Source: JAYYZW01 sp036339995
GTDB taxonomy: Bacteria; Pseudomonadota; Gammaproteobacteria; Ga0077536
Direction of reading: 5' to 3'
Length of the DNA stretch: 28,455 nucleotides
Assembly (NCBI GenBank): GCA_036339995.1
Contig: JAYYZW010000010.1
Location: 1-28,455, forward strand
Below the pieces are notes generated by a model. That model saw only the letters and a program-made list of their open reading frames with translations. It searched no databases and was not told the origin of the DNA. This document shows, piece by piece, positions 15,816 to 24,494 of the stretch (position 1 is its first letter; each line of letters starts with the position of its first letter). The translations under genes and the position numbers were made by a program.

Positions 15816-16891
15816 ACGCGCCGGTACCTCCCCAGCGCAAGATCGTTCATGTCGACATGGACGCCTTCTACGCGTCGGTCGAACAGCGCGACCGCCCGGA
15901 GCTTCGCGGGCGCCCCGTGCTCGTCGCCTGGCGCGCCAAGCGCTCGGTGGTCTGCGCGGCTTCCTACGAAGCACGATCGTTCGGTGTGCATTCGGCGATG
16001 CCCGCAGCCCGCGCCGAGCGCCTCTGCCCTGACGCGGTCTTCATTGCACCCGACTTCACGCGCTACCGTGCGGTCTCGATGCAGGTGCGCACGATCTTCC
16101 GGCGCTATACCGACCGGGTCGAACCGCTGTCTCTCGATGAGGCCTATCTCGACGTCACCCGGAACAAACAGGGGATCCCGACGGCGACCGATGTCGCCCG
16201 GCGCATCCGCGCCGACATCAAAGCCGAGACCGAACTCGTTGCCTCGGCCGGCGTCGCGCCTAACAAGTTCCTGGCGAAGATCGCCTCTGACTGGCGCAAG
16301 CCCAACGGGCTCTTCGTGATCCGCCCCCACGAAGTGGAAGCCTTCTTAAGCCCCCTGCCCGTAAGCAAGCTCCCGGGCGTTGGGCAGGCGACCGCGATTT
16401 CGCTCGACGAACTCAGCATCGAGACGGTCAATGATCTGCGCGAACGGCCCCTGGAAGAGTTGATCGTGCGCTTCGGCAAATTCGGCCGGCGGCTGTTCGA
16501 ACTCGCCCGCGGCATCGATCACAATGCTGTCAGGCCGCACCGGCCCCGTAAGTCCCTGTCGGCCGAGACGACCTTCGACAAAGACCGTCTATTGGGCGAC
16601 CTCGCACCGGTTATCGAAGCACTTGCCGAGCGTGTGTGGCGCCAGCACGATCCCGGAGCACGCCGCGCGCACACGGTGGTAATCAAGCTCAAGACCAGCG
16701 ATTTCCGAATCGTCACGCGGAGCAAAACGCCCGCGTCACCGCCGGCCTCATTCAGCGATCTGAACGCGACCGCGCTCGCGCTGCTCGCGAAAATCGACCT
16801 GCCCGAAAGAACCCGCTACCGGCTGGCCGGCGTCGGCTTGTCCAACTTTCGTGAACCCGAGGACACCGCGCTGCAACCGCAGTTGTTCTAA
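15812..16891 (+). CDS. dinB: DNA polymerase IV (DinB, Y-family)
   Basis: Error-prone translesion polymerase of 359 aa (E. coli DinB has 351). The first metal aspartate D15 lies in HVDMDAFYASVEQ, and the second acidic pair D109/E110 in SLDEAYLDVT. The steric-gate region, the thumb helix-hairpin-helix (LPVSKLPGVGQATAISL) and the little-finger domain follow (RKSLSAETTFDKD onward). The C-terminal LQPQLF resembles a beta-clamp-binding peptide (QxxLF). The start is a GTG that overlaps the stop of the aldo/keto reductase gene, so translation is probably coupled. I saw no LexA-type operator next to it. The gene is convergent with the PhyH gene, 22 bases apart. Confidence 0.95.
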   Translation: MNAPVPPQRKIVHVDMDAFYASVEQRDRPELRGRPVLVAWRAKRSVVCAASYEARSFGVHSAMPAARAERLCPDAVFIAPDFTRYRAVSMQVRTIFRRYTDRVEPLSLDEAYLDVTRNKQGIPTATDVARRIRADIKAETELVASAGVAPNKFLAKIASDWRKPNGLFVIRPHEVEAFLSPLPVSKLPGVGQATAISLDELSIETVNDLRERPLEELIVRFGKFGRRLFELARGIDHNAVRPHRPRKSLSAETTFDKDRLLGDLAPVIEALAERVWRQHDPGARRAHTVVIKLKTSDFRIVTRSKTPASPPASFSDLNATALALLAKIDLPERTRYRLAGVGLSNFREPEDTALQPQLF

Positions 16892-16913
16892 TACGCGTAG
16901 AATTTCTATTTCA

Positions 16914-17690
16914 TCAAGATCCCACCAGCAAGTCGGCGGCCGGCGCCGCGTCAAGCGGGATGAATTCGCGCGACGCGAAGTGATCCGGTCGGGTCGGGCG
17001 GCGGATGGCGTTGTCGAGCCGATTGTAGCTCAGGTAGATCAGATGACGCGGCCACGGCGATAGGTTGGGACCGGAGGCATGCGCCGTGCAACAATCGAAA
17101 ATGACTGCAGAGCCGGCCGGCCCCTTGGGCGCGACGATGCCGTAGCGCGCCGCCAACGCCGCGACGCTACGCCCGGACAGGCTGGGAATCGGCGTCGTGC
17201 CCGGAACCTCCAGGATCTCGAAATCGTTCAGGCCGCCGGTATGCGAACCCGGGATATAGACGATCGGACCGTTGAATTCGGTCACCTCGTCGAGGTAGAT
17301 GCCGATGCTCAACGCCCTTGGCTCCGGCATGCCGTCGTGGTGCAGCCACGGCCCGTAGTCCTGGTGCCACGGCAGGGACAGCTTGCCCAGGGGATGCTTG
17401 AGAATAATCTTGTACTGGTGGCAATAAAGGGGCGCGCCCAGCAATTGTTCCGCGTGGCCCAGCAGGCGTTCGTCGCAGAGCAAGCGCTGGTAAAGATCGC
17501 TCACGCGATCCATCGCCGTAGTGCCCAGGAACTCCCCGCTCTCGGCCTTCAAGTGTGAATCGAGCTCGAGGGTCAGGATGCGTTCCTGCTCGGCTTTTAG
17601 CGCCGTGACTTCACGCGGCCCGAACAACGCGGGGAAAAACCACAGGCCGTCCTTTTCGTATCGCTCGAGTTGCTCTTTATTGAGTGGCAC
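16914..17690 (-). CDS. Phytanoyl-CoA dioxygenase (PhyH) family protein
   Basis: Fe(II)/2-oxoglutarate-dependent oxygenase of 258 aa. The facial triad is visible: H109 and D111 in PWHQDYG and H204 in TAHASGPN, with R215 in PRHLIYLSYN as the likely 2-oxoglutarate carboxylate partner. The family hydroxylates substrates from phytanoyl-CoA to ectoine and many small molecules, so the substrate cannot be named. It lies 42 bases downstream of the acyl-CoA dehydrogenase gene on the same strand and may share its transcript, which suggests an acyl-CoA or branched-chain substrate by context only. Confidence 0.88.
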   Translation of the reverse strand: MPLNKEQLERYEKDGLWFFPALFGPREVTALKAEQERILTLELDSHLKAESGEFLGTTAMDRVSDLYQRLLCDERLLGHAEQLLGAPLYCHQYKIILKHPLGKLSLPWHQDYGPWLHHDGMPEPRALSIGIYLDEVTEFNGPIVYIPGSHTGGLNDFEILEVPGTTPIPSLSGRSVAALAARYGIVAPKGPAGSAVIFDCCTAHASGPNLSPWPRHLIYLSYNRLDNAIRRPTRPDHFASREFIPLDAAPAADLLVGS

Positions 17691-17732
17691 AGCCTGTCAG
17701 CCGGTCGGACGTATGGTGCTGAGGCTCCGCCT

Positions 17733-18926
17733 TCAGCCAGCCGCGGCCTTGAGCAGTTCGGCCGCGATGATCAGCTGGCGCACCTGGTTGGTGCCAGCGC
17801 CGATCTCCATGACCTTACCGCTGCGATAGAGGCGATTGGCCTCGGTCTCGATCATGAAGCCCATGCCGCCGTGGATCTGCACGGCGTTGTCCAGTACCCG
17901 CATGGTCGACCGTCCCGCGTGCAGCAGCACTGCGGCCGATCGTTTGTGCACGGCGCCGCGCCCGCCTTCGCCGGCTTCGAGATCGACGATCTCGCGCCCG
18001 AGCTGATAAGTCAAAGCGCGCAAGGTTTCGACGTCGGTATACATGTCGGCGAGCATGGCCTGCACCATCTGGAAGTCGCCGATTGGACGGTCGAACTGCT
18101 TGCGCACGGTCGCGTATTCGACCGCAAGGTCGAGGGCGCGCTGCGCGAGGCCGAGCGAGTAGAAGGCGGCGATCACGCGTTCGATGTCTAGCCCGCTCAT
18201 CATGATGATGTGGCCGGCATTTTCCTCACCCACGAGGTTACCCGCCGGGACCCGGCAATCGTCGAATACGAGTTCTCCGGTGGGACTGCCGCGCCAGCCC
18301 ATCTTGTCGAGCTTCTGCGCGACGCTGAACCCGTCGAACGTATTTTCGACGATGAAGGCCGAGATTCCGCGCTGCTTACGCGCCAGGTCGGTCTTGGCAT
18401 ACACCAGCAGCACGTCGGCGACGGGGCCGTTGGTGATGAAAAGCTTGCGGCCGTTCAGTACGAAATCGTCGCCGTCGCGTCGCGCCGTGGTGGCCATGCT
18501 GCCCAGTGCATCGGAACCGGCACCCGGCTCGGTCATGCCGAGCGCGCCGATGGCGCTGCCGTCGCAAAAACGCGGCAGGTATTCGCGCTTCTGGTCTTCG
18601 CTGGCGTTGCGCACGAGGTTGTTGATACAAAGGTTCTCGCTCGCGAGCAGCGACGCCGAGAAAGTGTGGTTCCAGTACGCGATCGCCTCGCATATGAAGC
18701 ACTGCGCGAGCACGTCCATGCCGGCCCCGCCGTATTCCTCCGGCACGGTGGTGCCGAGCAGGCCCTGCTTCCCAAGCGCGCGGAATTCATCCTCGGGAAA
18801 CCAGTCCTCCTGGTCCATCTTCACGCACAACTCATAAAGCTCTTCTCGGGCGTAGCGGTAGGCCATGTCGTAAACGGCCTGGTATTCGGCCTCGAAGCCG
18901 AATTGCTGGAGATCGGGAATACTCAT
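17733..18926 (-). CDS. Acyl-CoA dehydrogenase, isovaleryl-CoA dehydrogenase type
   Basis: FAD enzyme of 397 aa that introduces a 2,3 double bond into an acyl-CoA and passes electrons to ETF. Family motifs are ALGMTEPGAGSD, GRKLFITNG and IHGGMGFMIETEANRLYRSGK. The catalytic base is informative. The common C-terminal glutamate (IYEGT) is replaced here (EIGAGT, A378), while a glutamate occurs at E249 in GLDIERV. This matches isovaleryl-CoA dehydrogenase, where the base lies on that helix and which acts on branched short-chain acyl-CoAs. It sits between a thiolase-like gene (with a REP pair between) and a PhyH gene. Isovaleryl-CoA itself is only the nearest guess, since the liu/leucine genes are not in view. 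Confidence 0.92.
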   Translation of the reverse strand: MSIPDLQQFGFEAEYQAVYDMAYRYAREELYELCVKMDQEDWFPEDEFRALGKQGLLGTTVPEEYGGAGMDVLAQCFICEAIAYWNHTFSASLLASENLCINNLVRNASEDQKREYLPRFCDGSAIGALGMTEPGAGSDALGSMATTARRDGDDFVLNGRKLFITNGPVADVLLVYAKTDLARKQRGISAFIVENTFDGFSVAQKLDKMGWRGSPTGELVFDDCRVPAGNLVGEENAGHIIMMSGLDIERVIAAFYSLGLAQRALDLAVEYATVRKQFDRPIGDFQMVQAMLADMYTDVETLRALTYQLGREIVDLEAGEGGRGAVHKRSAAVLLHAGRSTMRVLDNAVQIHGGMGFMIETEANRLYRSGKVMEIGAGTNQVRQLIIAAELLKAAAG

Positions 18927-18987
18927 AATTGGATTCTCTTGATATCGGTGTTCGAATACCGTTTCAAAATGTGAGGCAGCTTTTTGT

Positions 18988-19056
18988 TCGCCCGCAAGCG
19001 GGCTCCTACGGAACTCCCGCCATTATCGCCCCTCGTAGGAGCCCGCTTGCGGGCGA
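18988..19056. repeat. REP inverted pair between thiolase-like and acyl-CoA dehydrogenase genes
   Basis: CGCCCGCAAGCGGGCTCCTA (18989 on) and its inverted partner (19034-19056) are nearly perfect complements over about 23 bases with a 22-base spacer. They lie inside the gap of what is otherwise one minus-strand gene run. The hairpin could lower or stabilise the distal message. Confidence 0.87.
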
Positions 19057-19094
19057 TTCATACTAACGCCCCGTCGTCGAAAATGCCGGGCCGA

Positions 19095-20639
19095 TCACTG
19101 CGCAAGCGCGAAGTAGTTCAAACCCTCTGCATTCGACACCGTCACCGCGGTACCGATGACCTCGTCACGAAACAGCACGTCGAGCGCCGTCGCGTCATCG
19201 GGTTTCACCAATGCGAGGAAACGCGCGTCGTCATCCTCACGACGTCCCACGATAAATCCAGATGCCGGAATACCCCGACGATAGATCGCCGCGTAGCTCT
19301 CGATGCGGCCGCGGCCCGCCATTTCTTCGACGACCCGCACCGAATCCCCGGCCTTTGCGCGGCGCTGCTCGGCCGCGCTCGACATCGAGCGCCAGGGCGA
19401 TTGCAGGGGGCCTGAGTATATGCCGACCGAATGCTTGGACAGGTAACCACCGTTGGCGACGACAATGCCGCGGGTATCCGGTTCGGCCCGGATGCGATCG
19501 ACCATCTCGGCGATGGCGTGCATGCTGTAGTTACTGCCCGGCCCGCCGAAATACGGCAGCCCGCCGGTCAAGGTCAGCGGCGGCGAGTCCGCCGGATCGA
19601 TGCCGAGGTGCGCACACACGCCCGAGACCGCGATCGGAAAGCAACTATAGAGATCGATGTGGCTTATGTCGCCAATGCTGGCGTTCGCTTCATCCAGCGC
19701 TTTTGACACCGCAATTTCCTGAGCGAGAGAAGCCGCGAGGCGCGGACGCCGGACTACGGTCACATCGTCGACGTCGGCATAGGCCGCGAGACAGGTCCAG
19801 CGCGACTCGGCGATGCCAAGGTCCCTCGCGACGCCGGCCGAGGTCAGGAGCACCGCCGCGCCCTGATTTACGGCGTCCTGCGCGACCATCCACTTGGTAT
19901 AAGGCTCGCAGACGGAATAGTTCTTCTTCGACACCGTCGCCAGAAATTCCGTGTCGTGCTCAACCGGGAACTGCGCGTAGGGATTGCCGGCGGACACGGC
20001 GCTGAACGGTGCGAAGAGCTTGGCAATAGTCATGCGGTAGGCGTCAAGCGACAGGCCGAGCTCGTGTCGGCGCACCTGATCGAACAGCGCGTACACGTGG
20101 ATCGGAAATGCGATGCCGTGGCGGAATTCGTAGTCGCTCACCATCGGCTCATCGTTCCACTGATCTTCGAACTCGCCTTCGAGGTCCTCGCGCCAGTCGA
20201 GTTCGATGTCGCGGCGCGTGGCGTCTCGAATCGTCGCGATGGCTTCGGCTCCCGTCAGCACGACCATCCGCGCTTCTCCAGCATGGATCTGCTCGCAAAA
20301 GTAATTGACCATGCGCTGGGGCATTTGTCCGCCGACCTCGGCATAGATTGCGCGGCGCGGTTTGACGTTCGCGCGACGCGCTACCGACCACGGCACATTA
20401 CTCGGCGACCCGAAAGGATTCGCCCACATATCGCTATCACGCACTGAGTGTTCGAACAGGCGCATGACTGCGAGCGTATCGACGTGAGACGCAAGATCGC
20501 TGTCGCCGCCGGCGTCGGCAAGCGCTCGCCGGGCCGCTTCGGCTGCGATCTCAACCGGTGACAGTATCTGGTCCGCTTCCTGCCGCTCGCGGGATACGTA
20601 CTGACCGGCGCCGACGATGATGGGGGTATTCGAATCCAT
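19095..20639 (-). CDS. Thiolase-like protein (TLP1 / SCP2-thiolase-like) with extra C-terminal domain
   Basis: A 514-aa protein of the thiolase superfamily. The N-terminal PIIVGAGQ, the dimer-region block EVGGQMPQRMVN (101-112), DLYSCFPIAV and TGGLPYFGGPGSNYSMHAIAEM follow the order of SCP2-type and mycobacterial thiolase-like protein 1. The classical nucleophile cysteine motif is not present at the N-terminal active-site position, and the GHP motif is replaced by GGPG. The last 100 or so residues form an added domain as in TLP1, whose biochemical role is not settled. It may bind or transform CoA esters, but thiolytic activity should not be assumed. The following gene on this strand is an acyl-CoA dehydrogenase. 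Confidence 0.85.
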   Translation of the reverse strand: MDSNTPIIVGAGQYVSRERQEADQILSPVEIAAEAARRALADAGGDSDLASHVDTLAVMRLFEHSVRDSDMWANPFGSPSNVPWSVARRANVKPRRAIYAEVGGQMPQRMVNYFCEQIHAGEARMVVLTGAEAIATIRDATRRDIELDWREDLEGEFEDQWNDEPMVSDYEFRHGIAFPIHVYALFDQVRRHELGLSLDAYRMTIAKLFAPFSAVSAGNPYAQFPVEHDTEFLATVSKKNYSVCEPYTKWMVAQDAVNQGAAVLLTSAGVARDLGIAESRWTCLAAYADVDDVTVVRRPRLAASLAQEIAVSKALDEANASIGDISHIDLYSCFPIAVSGVCAHLGIDPADSPPLTLTGGLPYFGGPGSNYSMHAIAEMVDRIRAEPDTRGIVVANGGYLSKHSVGIYSGPLQSPWRSMSSAAEQRRAKAGDSVRVVEEMAGRGRIESYAAIYRRGIPASGFIVGRREDDDARFLALVKPDDATALDVLFRDEVIGTAVTVSNAEGLNYFALAQ

Positions 20640-20779
20640 GGGATCAGTAACGAGTCGGAAACCCTGTATGGTGCCTTGAAGTGACGCTGAATTAAACGGC
20701 GTCTGTCACCTGATTACCAGTTTGGCGCCGTCGAAACATTCACTCGAACAGGCGAAGATCGTACCCTTGCATCAACCGC

Positions 20780-22303
20780 ATGACGGAAACTGCCGTGTCG
20801 CCCGAACCCTCTGTTACTACGCCTGGCATCTGGCGCTTCGCTCTAATAGTCTCGCTGGTTTTGACCAGCGCCGCGTATTTTCCTTTCACCCTGGGCGCCC
20901 AGTTCTCGGGTTTTCAGGTCGACGGCGCGCTTTACGTTCTGATGGCGGAATATTTTTCACCGTTTGTACCCGCTGATCCGCTCCTCGACTACGTCGGGCA
21001 GGCAACCCACCTGCCGCCGCTCTACTCGCTGCTTCTCGGCTGGGCCGGTTCCTCGGGATCTGATCTCGAGCAGGTTCATCTCGTGCAGACGATCTTTCTG
21101 ATCGGGGGATTGTTAACCCTGTACCTCTTTGCCGCGGCGCTCGCCGAAGACCGTACGACCGCCTTGCTCGTGCTGTGGGCCTTCGCGCTCCTCCCCGCTA
21201 CGGTGCTTTACAGCAGCGAGATCTGGAGCGAGTTTCTCTATTTGATGCTCGCGAACGGAGCGCTTTGCGCCGCTGCCCGAGCCGCGACGGAGCCGCGCCT
21301 GTGGTGGTGGGCGGCCGTGCTCGCCGGGCTTGCAACCATCACTCGGGGCGTCGGGATCCTCATCATTGCGGCCCTTGTCCTCGTGGTGATCGTCCGCCGT
21401 AACCGTCATGCTTTAATGATCGGCGCCGTCGCGATAACGCCCTCAGTGATCGTCGAACTACTCAACCTCGGCAGCGGTGCTGCCTACCTTGAGATCTATA
21501 ACTACTATCGTGCAAGCGGCACGACCGGTTTGATCCATACAGTGACCGGCAATGCCAACCTGCTCTTCGCGGCCCTCCTCTCGGCCTGGGAACCAGCGCC
21601 GCGCATGGCAATAGGGATCGCCGTCATCGCGCTGGCGCCCTTTGTTCTTAAAAGTTGGTGGTACCGCTTGCGGACTTTGCAGGTCGATGCCTGCTACCTA
21701 CTCGCCTACGTCGGCGTCCTTTTGATTTGGCCGTTTCCGCACGTGATCGCGCGGCTGGTATATGCCGGATTGCCACTCATCATGATATACGCCGTCGTGG
21801 GCGTCGGGAGCGTAGCGGAACATCGCCCCACGATCGATCGACGCCTTCTCATGCGCATCCCGGCCGTAGTGCTCGTTTTGCTGGCATTGACGGGTAGCGG
21901 GGTGCTCGCGGCACGTTTCTCGACGCGTGACCTGCCCGGCGTACTCTCCGCGTTCGCTAGTAGCCGCTATTGGTTGATGCCTCCGGCACGCGAACATGCG
22001 CTCGCGGATCTGCGGGTGAAGCAGGCGATGCTCGATACCCTCCAGTCAGCCCCCGCGCACGTACCTCCGCGCGAATGCATCCATTCACATTATCCGCAGA
22101 GCGTGATGCTGCACAGCCGCCGCTTGAGCTGGCCGGCGCCAGATCGAAATCACCCCGGAAAAACGCCATGCCGCTGGCACCTGATCCTGAGCGATGCACG
22201 CGGTCCCGCAGAACTCGCAGCACTGACGCCGGGCTACGCAGTGATCCACAGCGAACGCGTTGACACGGGCGTCGCGGGGATACTTGTTCGATATCCGGAC
22301 TAA
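20780..22303 (+). CDS. Polytopic membrane protein, GT-C/GT39-like glycosyltransferase
   Basis: A 507-aa protein with about ten hydrophobic segments between residues 18 and 375 and a hydrophilic C-terminal tail of about 130 residues. The first loop has an acidic residue in FQVDGALYVLMAEYF, and the next loop carries HLPPLYSLLLGW. Both resemble the DxD-like first loop and PPLYP motif of GT-C enzymes such as PMT and ArnT, which transfer sugars from polyprenyl-phosphate carriers on the periplasmic side. The C-terminal CIHSHYPQSVMLHSRRLSW part is probably periplasmic. Donor and acceptor are unknown. No partner cell-envelope genes are adjacent. It is divergent from the thiolase-like gene. Confidence 0.75.
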   Translation: MTETAVSPEPSVTTPGIWRFALIVSLVLTSAAYFPFTLGAQFSGFQVDGALYVLMAEYFSPFVPADPLLDYVGQATHLPPLYSLLLGWAGSSGSDLEQVHLVQTIFLIGGLLTLYLFAAALAEDRTTALLVLWAFALLPATVLYSSEIWSEFLYLMLANGALCAAARAATEPRLWWWAAVLAGLATITRGVGILIIAALVLVVIVRRNRHALMIGAVAITPSVIVELLNLGSGAAYLEIYNYYRASGTTGLIHTVTGNANLLFAALLSAWEPAPRMAIGIAVIALAPFVLKSWWYRLRTLQVDACYLLAYVGVLLIWPFPHVIARLVYAGLPLIMIYAVVGVGSVAEHRPTIDRRLLMRIPAVVLVLLALTGSGVLAARFSTRDLPGVLSAFASSRYWLMPPAREHALADLRVKQAMLDTLQSAPAHVPPRECIHSHYPQSVMLHSRRLSWPAPDRNHPGKTPCRWHLILSDARGPAELAALTPGYAVIHSERVDTGVAGILVRYPD

Positions 22304-22567
22304 CTATGCACACGGTGGCCTAAGTGACCGAGTCCTGATGATGGAGAGATCAATATCGACTTTATGGGCGCAAATAAACAACAATTGGACCTGGCATGGG
22401 ACCGGTCATCGGAAGGAACGAGATTCGTTCTGGAGAGATGAGGAAAGCTCCACGGTGTCACGGCTGCCGTCGGTGATTGAGCAGGAAGGCGGCTGAGCGA
22501 AGGTCGATCGCGACCGACGCGCTAAAATTTCGCGATTCAGTTTCGACCTCTTCGCCGGGGCGCCGTT

Positions 22568-23338
22568 TCAGCGCAGCCGCCGGTAGGCACCCGGCGCTCG
22601 CCGCTGCCTGCCGTAGTAAGGGTGGCGCGCGAGGAGTTTGAGGTCGCGAAACCCCAGCACTAATATGGCACCAGCGACGAAGCCGCCGACATGCGCCCAA
22701 AATGCGACCCCACCGCCCTGCGCGCCGATCGAAATGACGCCGCCCAAAAACTGGATCAGGAACCAGTAGCCGAGCATCCAAATAGCCGGGATTGCGAACG
22801 TCGTGACGTAGAAGCCGAACCAGAACAGCATGTGGACATTCACGCGCGGGTACAGCACTACGTAGGCGCCCATCACGCCGCCAATCGCACCTGAAGCGCC
22901 GACCATGGGTATTCCCGATGCCGGATCCGACGCCATCTGCAGCACGGCCGCGGCTAGGCCGCAAAGCAAGTAGAACACGACGAAGCGGCCATGGCCCATG
23001 GAGTCCTCGACGTTGTTACCGAAGATCCAGAGGAACCACATATTCCCTATCAAGTGCATCCAGCTGCCATGCAGGAACATGTGGGACAGCATCGAAGTCC
23101 AGTTCGCCGCATCGGTAATAATGCAATAAGTATGCGTCCCGACGGGGATACGCGTGCCCAATTCGAGTGTCCTCAGCAGAGCACCCGGTATCAGTCCGAG
23201 CGTACAGACCGAGCGCGCAAGCGCGGGCTCGGTACCCAGGCCCTGCAGCGCCAACCAGGCAAACGCATTGAGGGCGATGATGCCGACGGTGACATAGGGC
23301 GTCAGAAAATGCGGATTGTCGTCACGGAGCGGAATCAC
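22568..23338 (-). CDS. Rhomboid-family intramembrane serine protease
   Basis: A 256-aa membrane protein with about six or seven transmembrane segments. The catalytic dyad is present: S149 in GASGAIGG and H216 in FWAHVGGF, with the oxyanion block HLIGNMWFLWIFG (N99) and a structured first loop (residues about 60-90). It begins MIPLRDDNP, typical of bacterial rhomboids, from a GTG start at 23338. It cleaves membrane-embedded substrates; the substrate is unknown. The gene is isolated, with about 260 bases of non-coding sequence on its 3' side and about 170 bases upstream. Confidence 0.93.
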   Translation of the reverse strand: MIPLRDDNPHFLTPYVTVGIIALNAFAWLALQGLGTEPALARSVCTLGLIPGALLRTLELGTRIPVGTHTYCIITDAANWTSMLSHMFLHGSWMHLIGNMWFLWIFGNNVEDSMGHGRFVVFYLLCGLAAAVLQMASDPASGIPMVGASGAIGGVMGAYVVLYPRVNVHMLFWFGFYVTTFAIPAIWMLGYWFLIQFLGGVISIGAQGGGVAFWAHVGGFVAGAILVLGFRDLKLLARHPYYGRQRRAPGAYRRLR

Positions 23339-23511
23339 GGCTTCTATCGAGTATGGACCATGCGGCTCCCGAATGTCTCGGAATTTTCGACTAATCTAGA
23401 TTGATGGCGGGGATGTGGTTTAGGGTGCCGGTGACCGATTGACCGGTTCGCTAGATCTGAAATGCCGCCGCTTTGCATCATCCGAAGGGGCGGACCGGAA
23501 GTCTCGTTTCG

Positions 23512-23877
23512 ATGTTGGAGTTTTACGGACGGATCGCGCGGCGGCTACAGGGCGCACAATCGGTGTTCGGAGTAATTGCCGCGCTGGGCGCCGTCACCTT
23601 CGTCGCGCTCATCTTCCTGCCGGGTGTGCCGGCCGGCCCGACTTATGCTTTCCTGGCGATCACTATCGTGTTGTGGTCGTTCTTTCTCAACTTGGTGGTC
23701 AAACGGTTTTCCATGCCTCTGCCCGTCATTGAACCGGGATACAGCCTGTTCGCGCGGTTCAAGATCCGCCTGCGGCGCGCCGTGCTTTTGGCATCGGCCG
23801 TTGTGTTGAGCGCGATGGCGTTCGCCATCATGGTGTATACCTTCATTGCAGTGGGCGGTCTTCTCAGAAGTCTTTGA
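23512..23877 (+). CDS. Small membrane protein, three predicted spans
   Basis: From the ATG at 23512 (GGAAG about 9 nt upstream) the product has 121 residues. It has a short basic N-terminus and three hydrophobic stretches (about 19-41, 46-67 and 89-117) separated by a basic loop (RFKIRLRRA). The frame is open from 23473, but the extra N-terminal residues have no ribosome site. I do not recognise the family. It could be a small inner-membrane protein. Confidence 0.65.
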   Translation: MLEFYGRIARRLQGAQSVFGVIAALGAVTFVALIFLPGVPAGPTYAFLAITIVLWSFFLNLVVKRFSMPLPVIEPGYSLFARFKIRLRRAVLLASAVVLSAMAFAIMVYTFIAVGGLLRSL

Positions 23878-23935
23878 ACGCGATGCCGCACACCGCCGCG
23901 TCGATCGTCATCACCAAGCTTCAAGGGAATACGGA

Positions 23936-24139
23936 TTGGCGACGATAATCACCCATGCGATCGCGGCGAGCGCGATGAGCACCATCGCTCCCAGTGCGCT
24001 GCCGCGCGCTCGGCTTGCGCTCACGCTGGCCATACTTTCCGCGGCGCCCGATGTCGACGTGATCGGCTTGCACTTTGGCATTGCTTATGGGGATCAGCTG
24101 GGCCATCGCGGTTTTCGTCATTCGCCCACTCACGAATAA
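23936..24139 (+). pseudogene. Truncated YdjM/DUF457-like membrane metal-dependent hydrolase
   Basis: A 67-residue frame opens with a TTG at 23936, which has AAGGGA 8 nt upstream. It reads like the N-terminus of the YdjM family of membrane-bound metal-dependent hydrolases: ATIITHAIAA, then SAAPDVDVIG, FGIAYGDQLGHRGFRHS. These histidine and aspartate clusters are the family's metal-site signatures. The family continues for another 100 or more residues of membrane helices; here the frame stops right after the HRGFRHS motif, and no continuation is seen in any frame. It is therefore a remnant, or at best a truncated peptide. Confidence 0.65.
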
Positions 24140-24191
24140 ATGCGAACTCTTGAACAACGACCGGCAAACACCGTTAGTTAAGGAGAATACG

Positions 24192-24494
24192 ATGGCTACA
24201 TTCTGTTTTTTCGACGTCTACGAAGTCACGGATCCCGACACCATGGACGAGTACCGCGAAGGCGTCCTGGCTACAGTCAAATAGTATGGCGGCAAGTACC
24301 GTGTCGCTGGCGGCGAATGCGAACAGATCGAAGGAGACTGGTCGCCAAGCTTTCCCGTGCTGATCGAGTTTCCCAGCCTCGCCGAAGCGCACGCCTGGTA
24401 CGAATCGGACGAATATACGCCTCTGTTGAAATTACGATTGGCAGTGGCGCATGCGGTGTTCATGGAAGCGGATTTGCATGATTTTGTTGAATAG
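24192..24494 (+). pseudogene. DUF1330 protein gene interrupted by one in-frame amber codon
   Basis: ATG 24192 has an excellent ribosome site (AAGGAG, 7 nt). The first 30 codons (MATFCFFDVYEVTDPDTMDEY...) end at TAG 24282-24284. The same frame then continues without another stop to 24494 and encodes YGGKYRVAGGECEQIEGDW, then FPVLIEFPSLAEAHAWYESDEY and a normal C-terminus. Together this is a complete DUF1330-family protein of 100 positions, a small dimeric alpha-beta-barrel family of unsettled function. The TAG sits just before the YGG motif, where relatives often have Lys or Glu, one base change from TAG. Explanations are a recent nonsense mutation, a sequencing error, or readthrough; the first two are likelier. 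Confidence 0.85.

Noticed and set aside
18210..18974. 254-codon plus-strand frame opposite the acyl-CoA dehydrogenase
   Set aside because: Antisense shadow of a gene with clear catalytic motifs.
22260..22496. 78-codon frame after the GT-C-like gene
   Set aside because: No ribosome site or recognisable features; 22304-22567 appears to be plain intergenic sequence.
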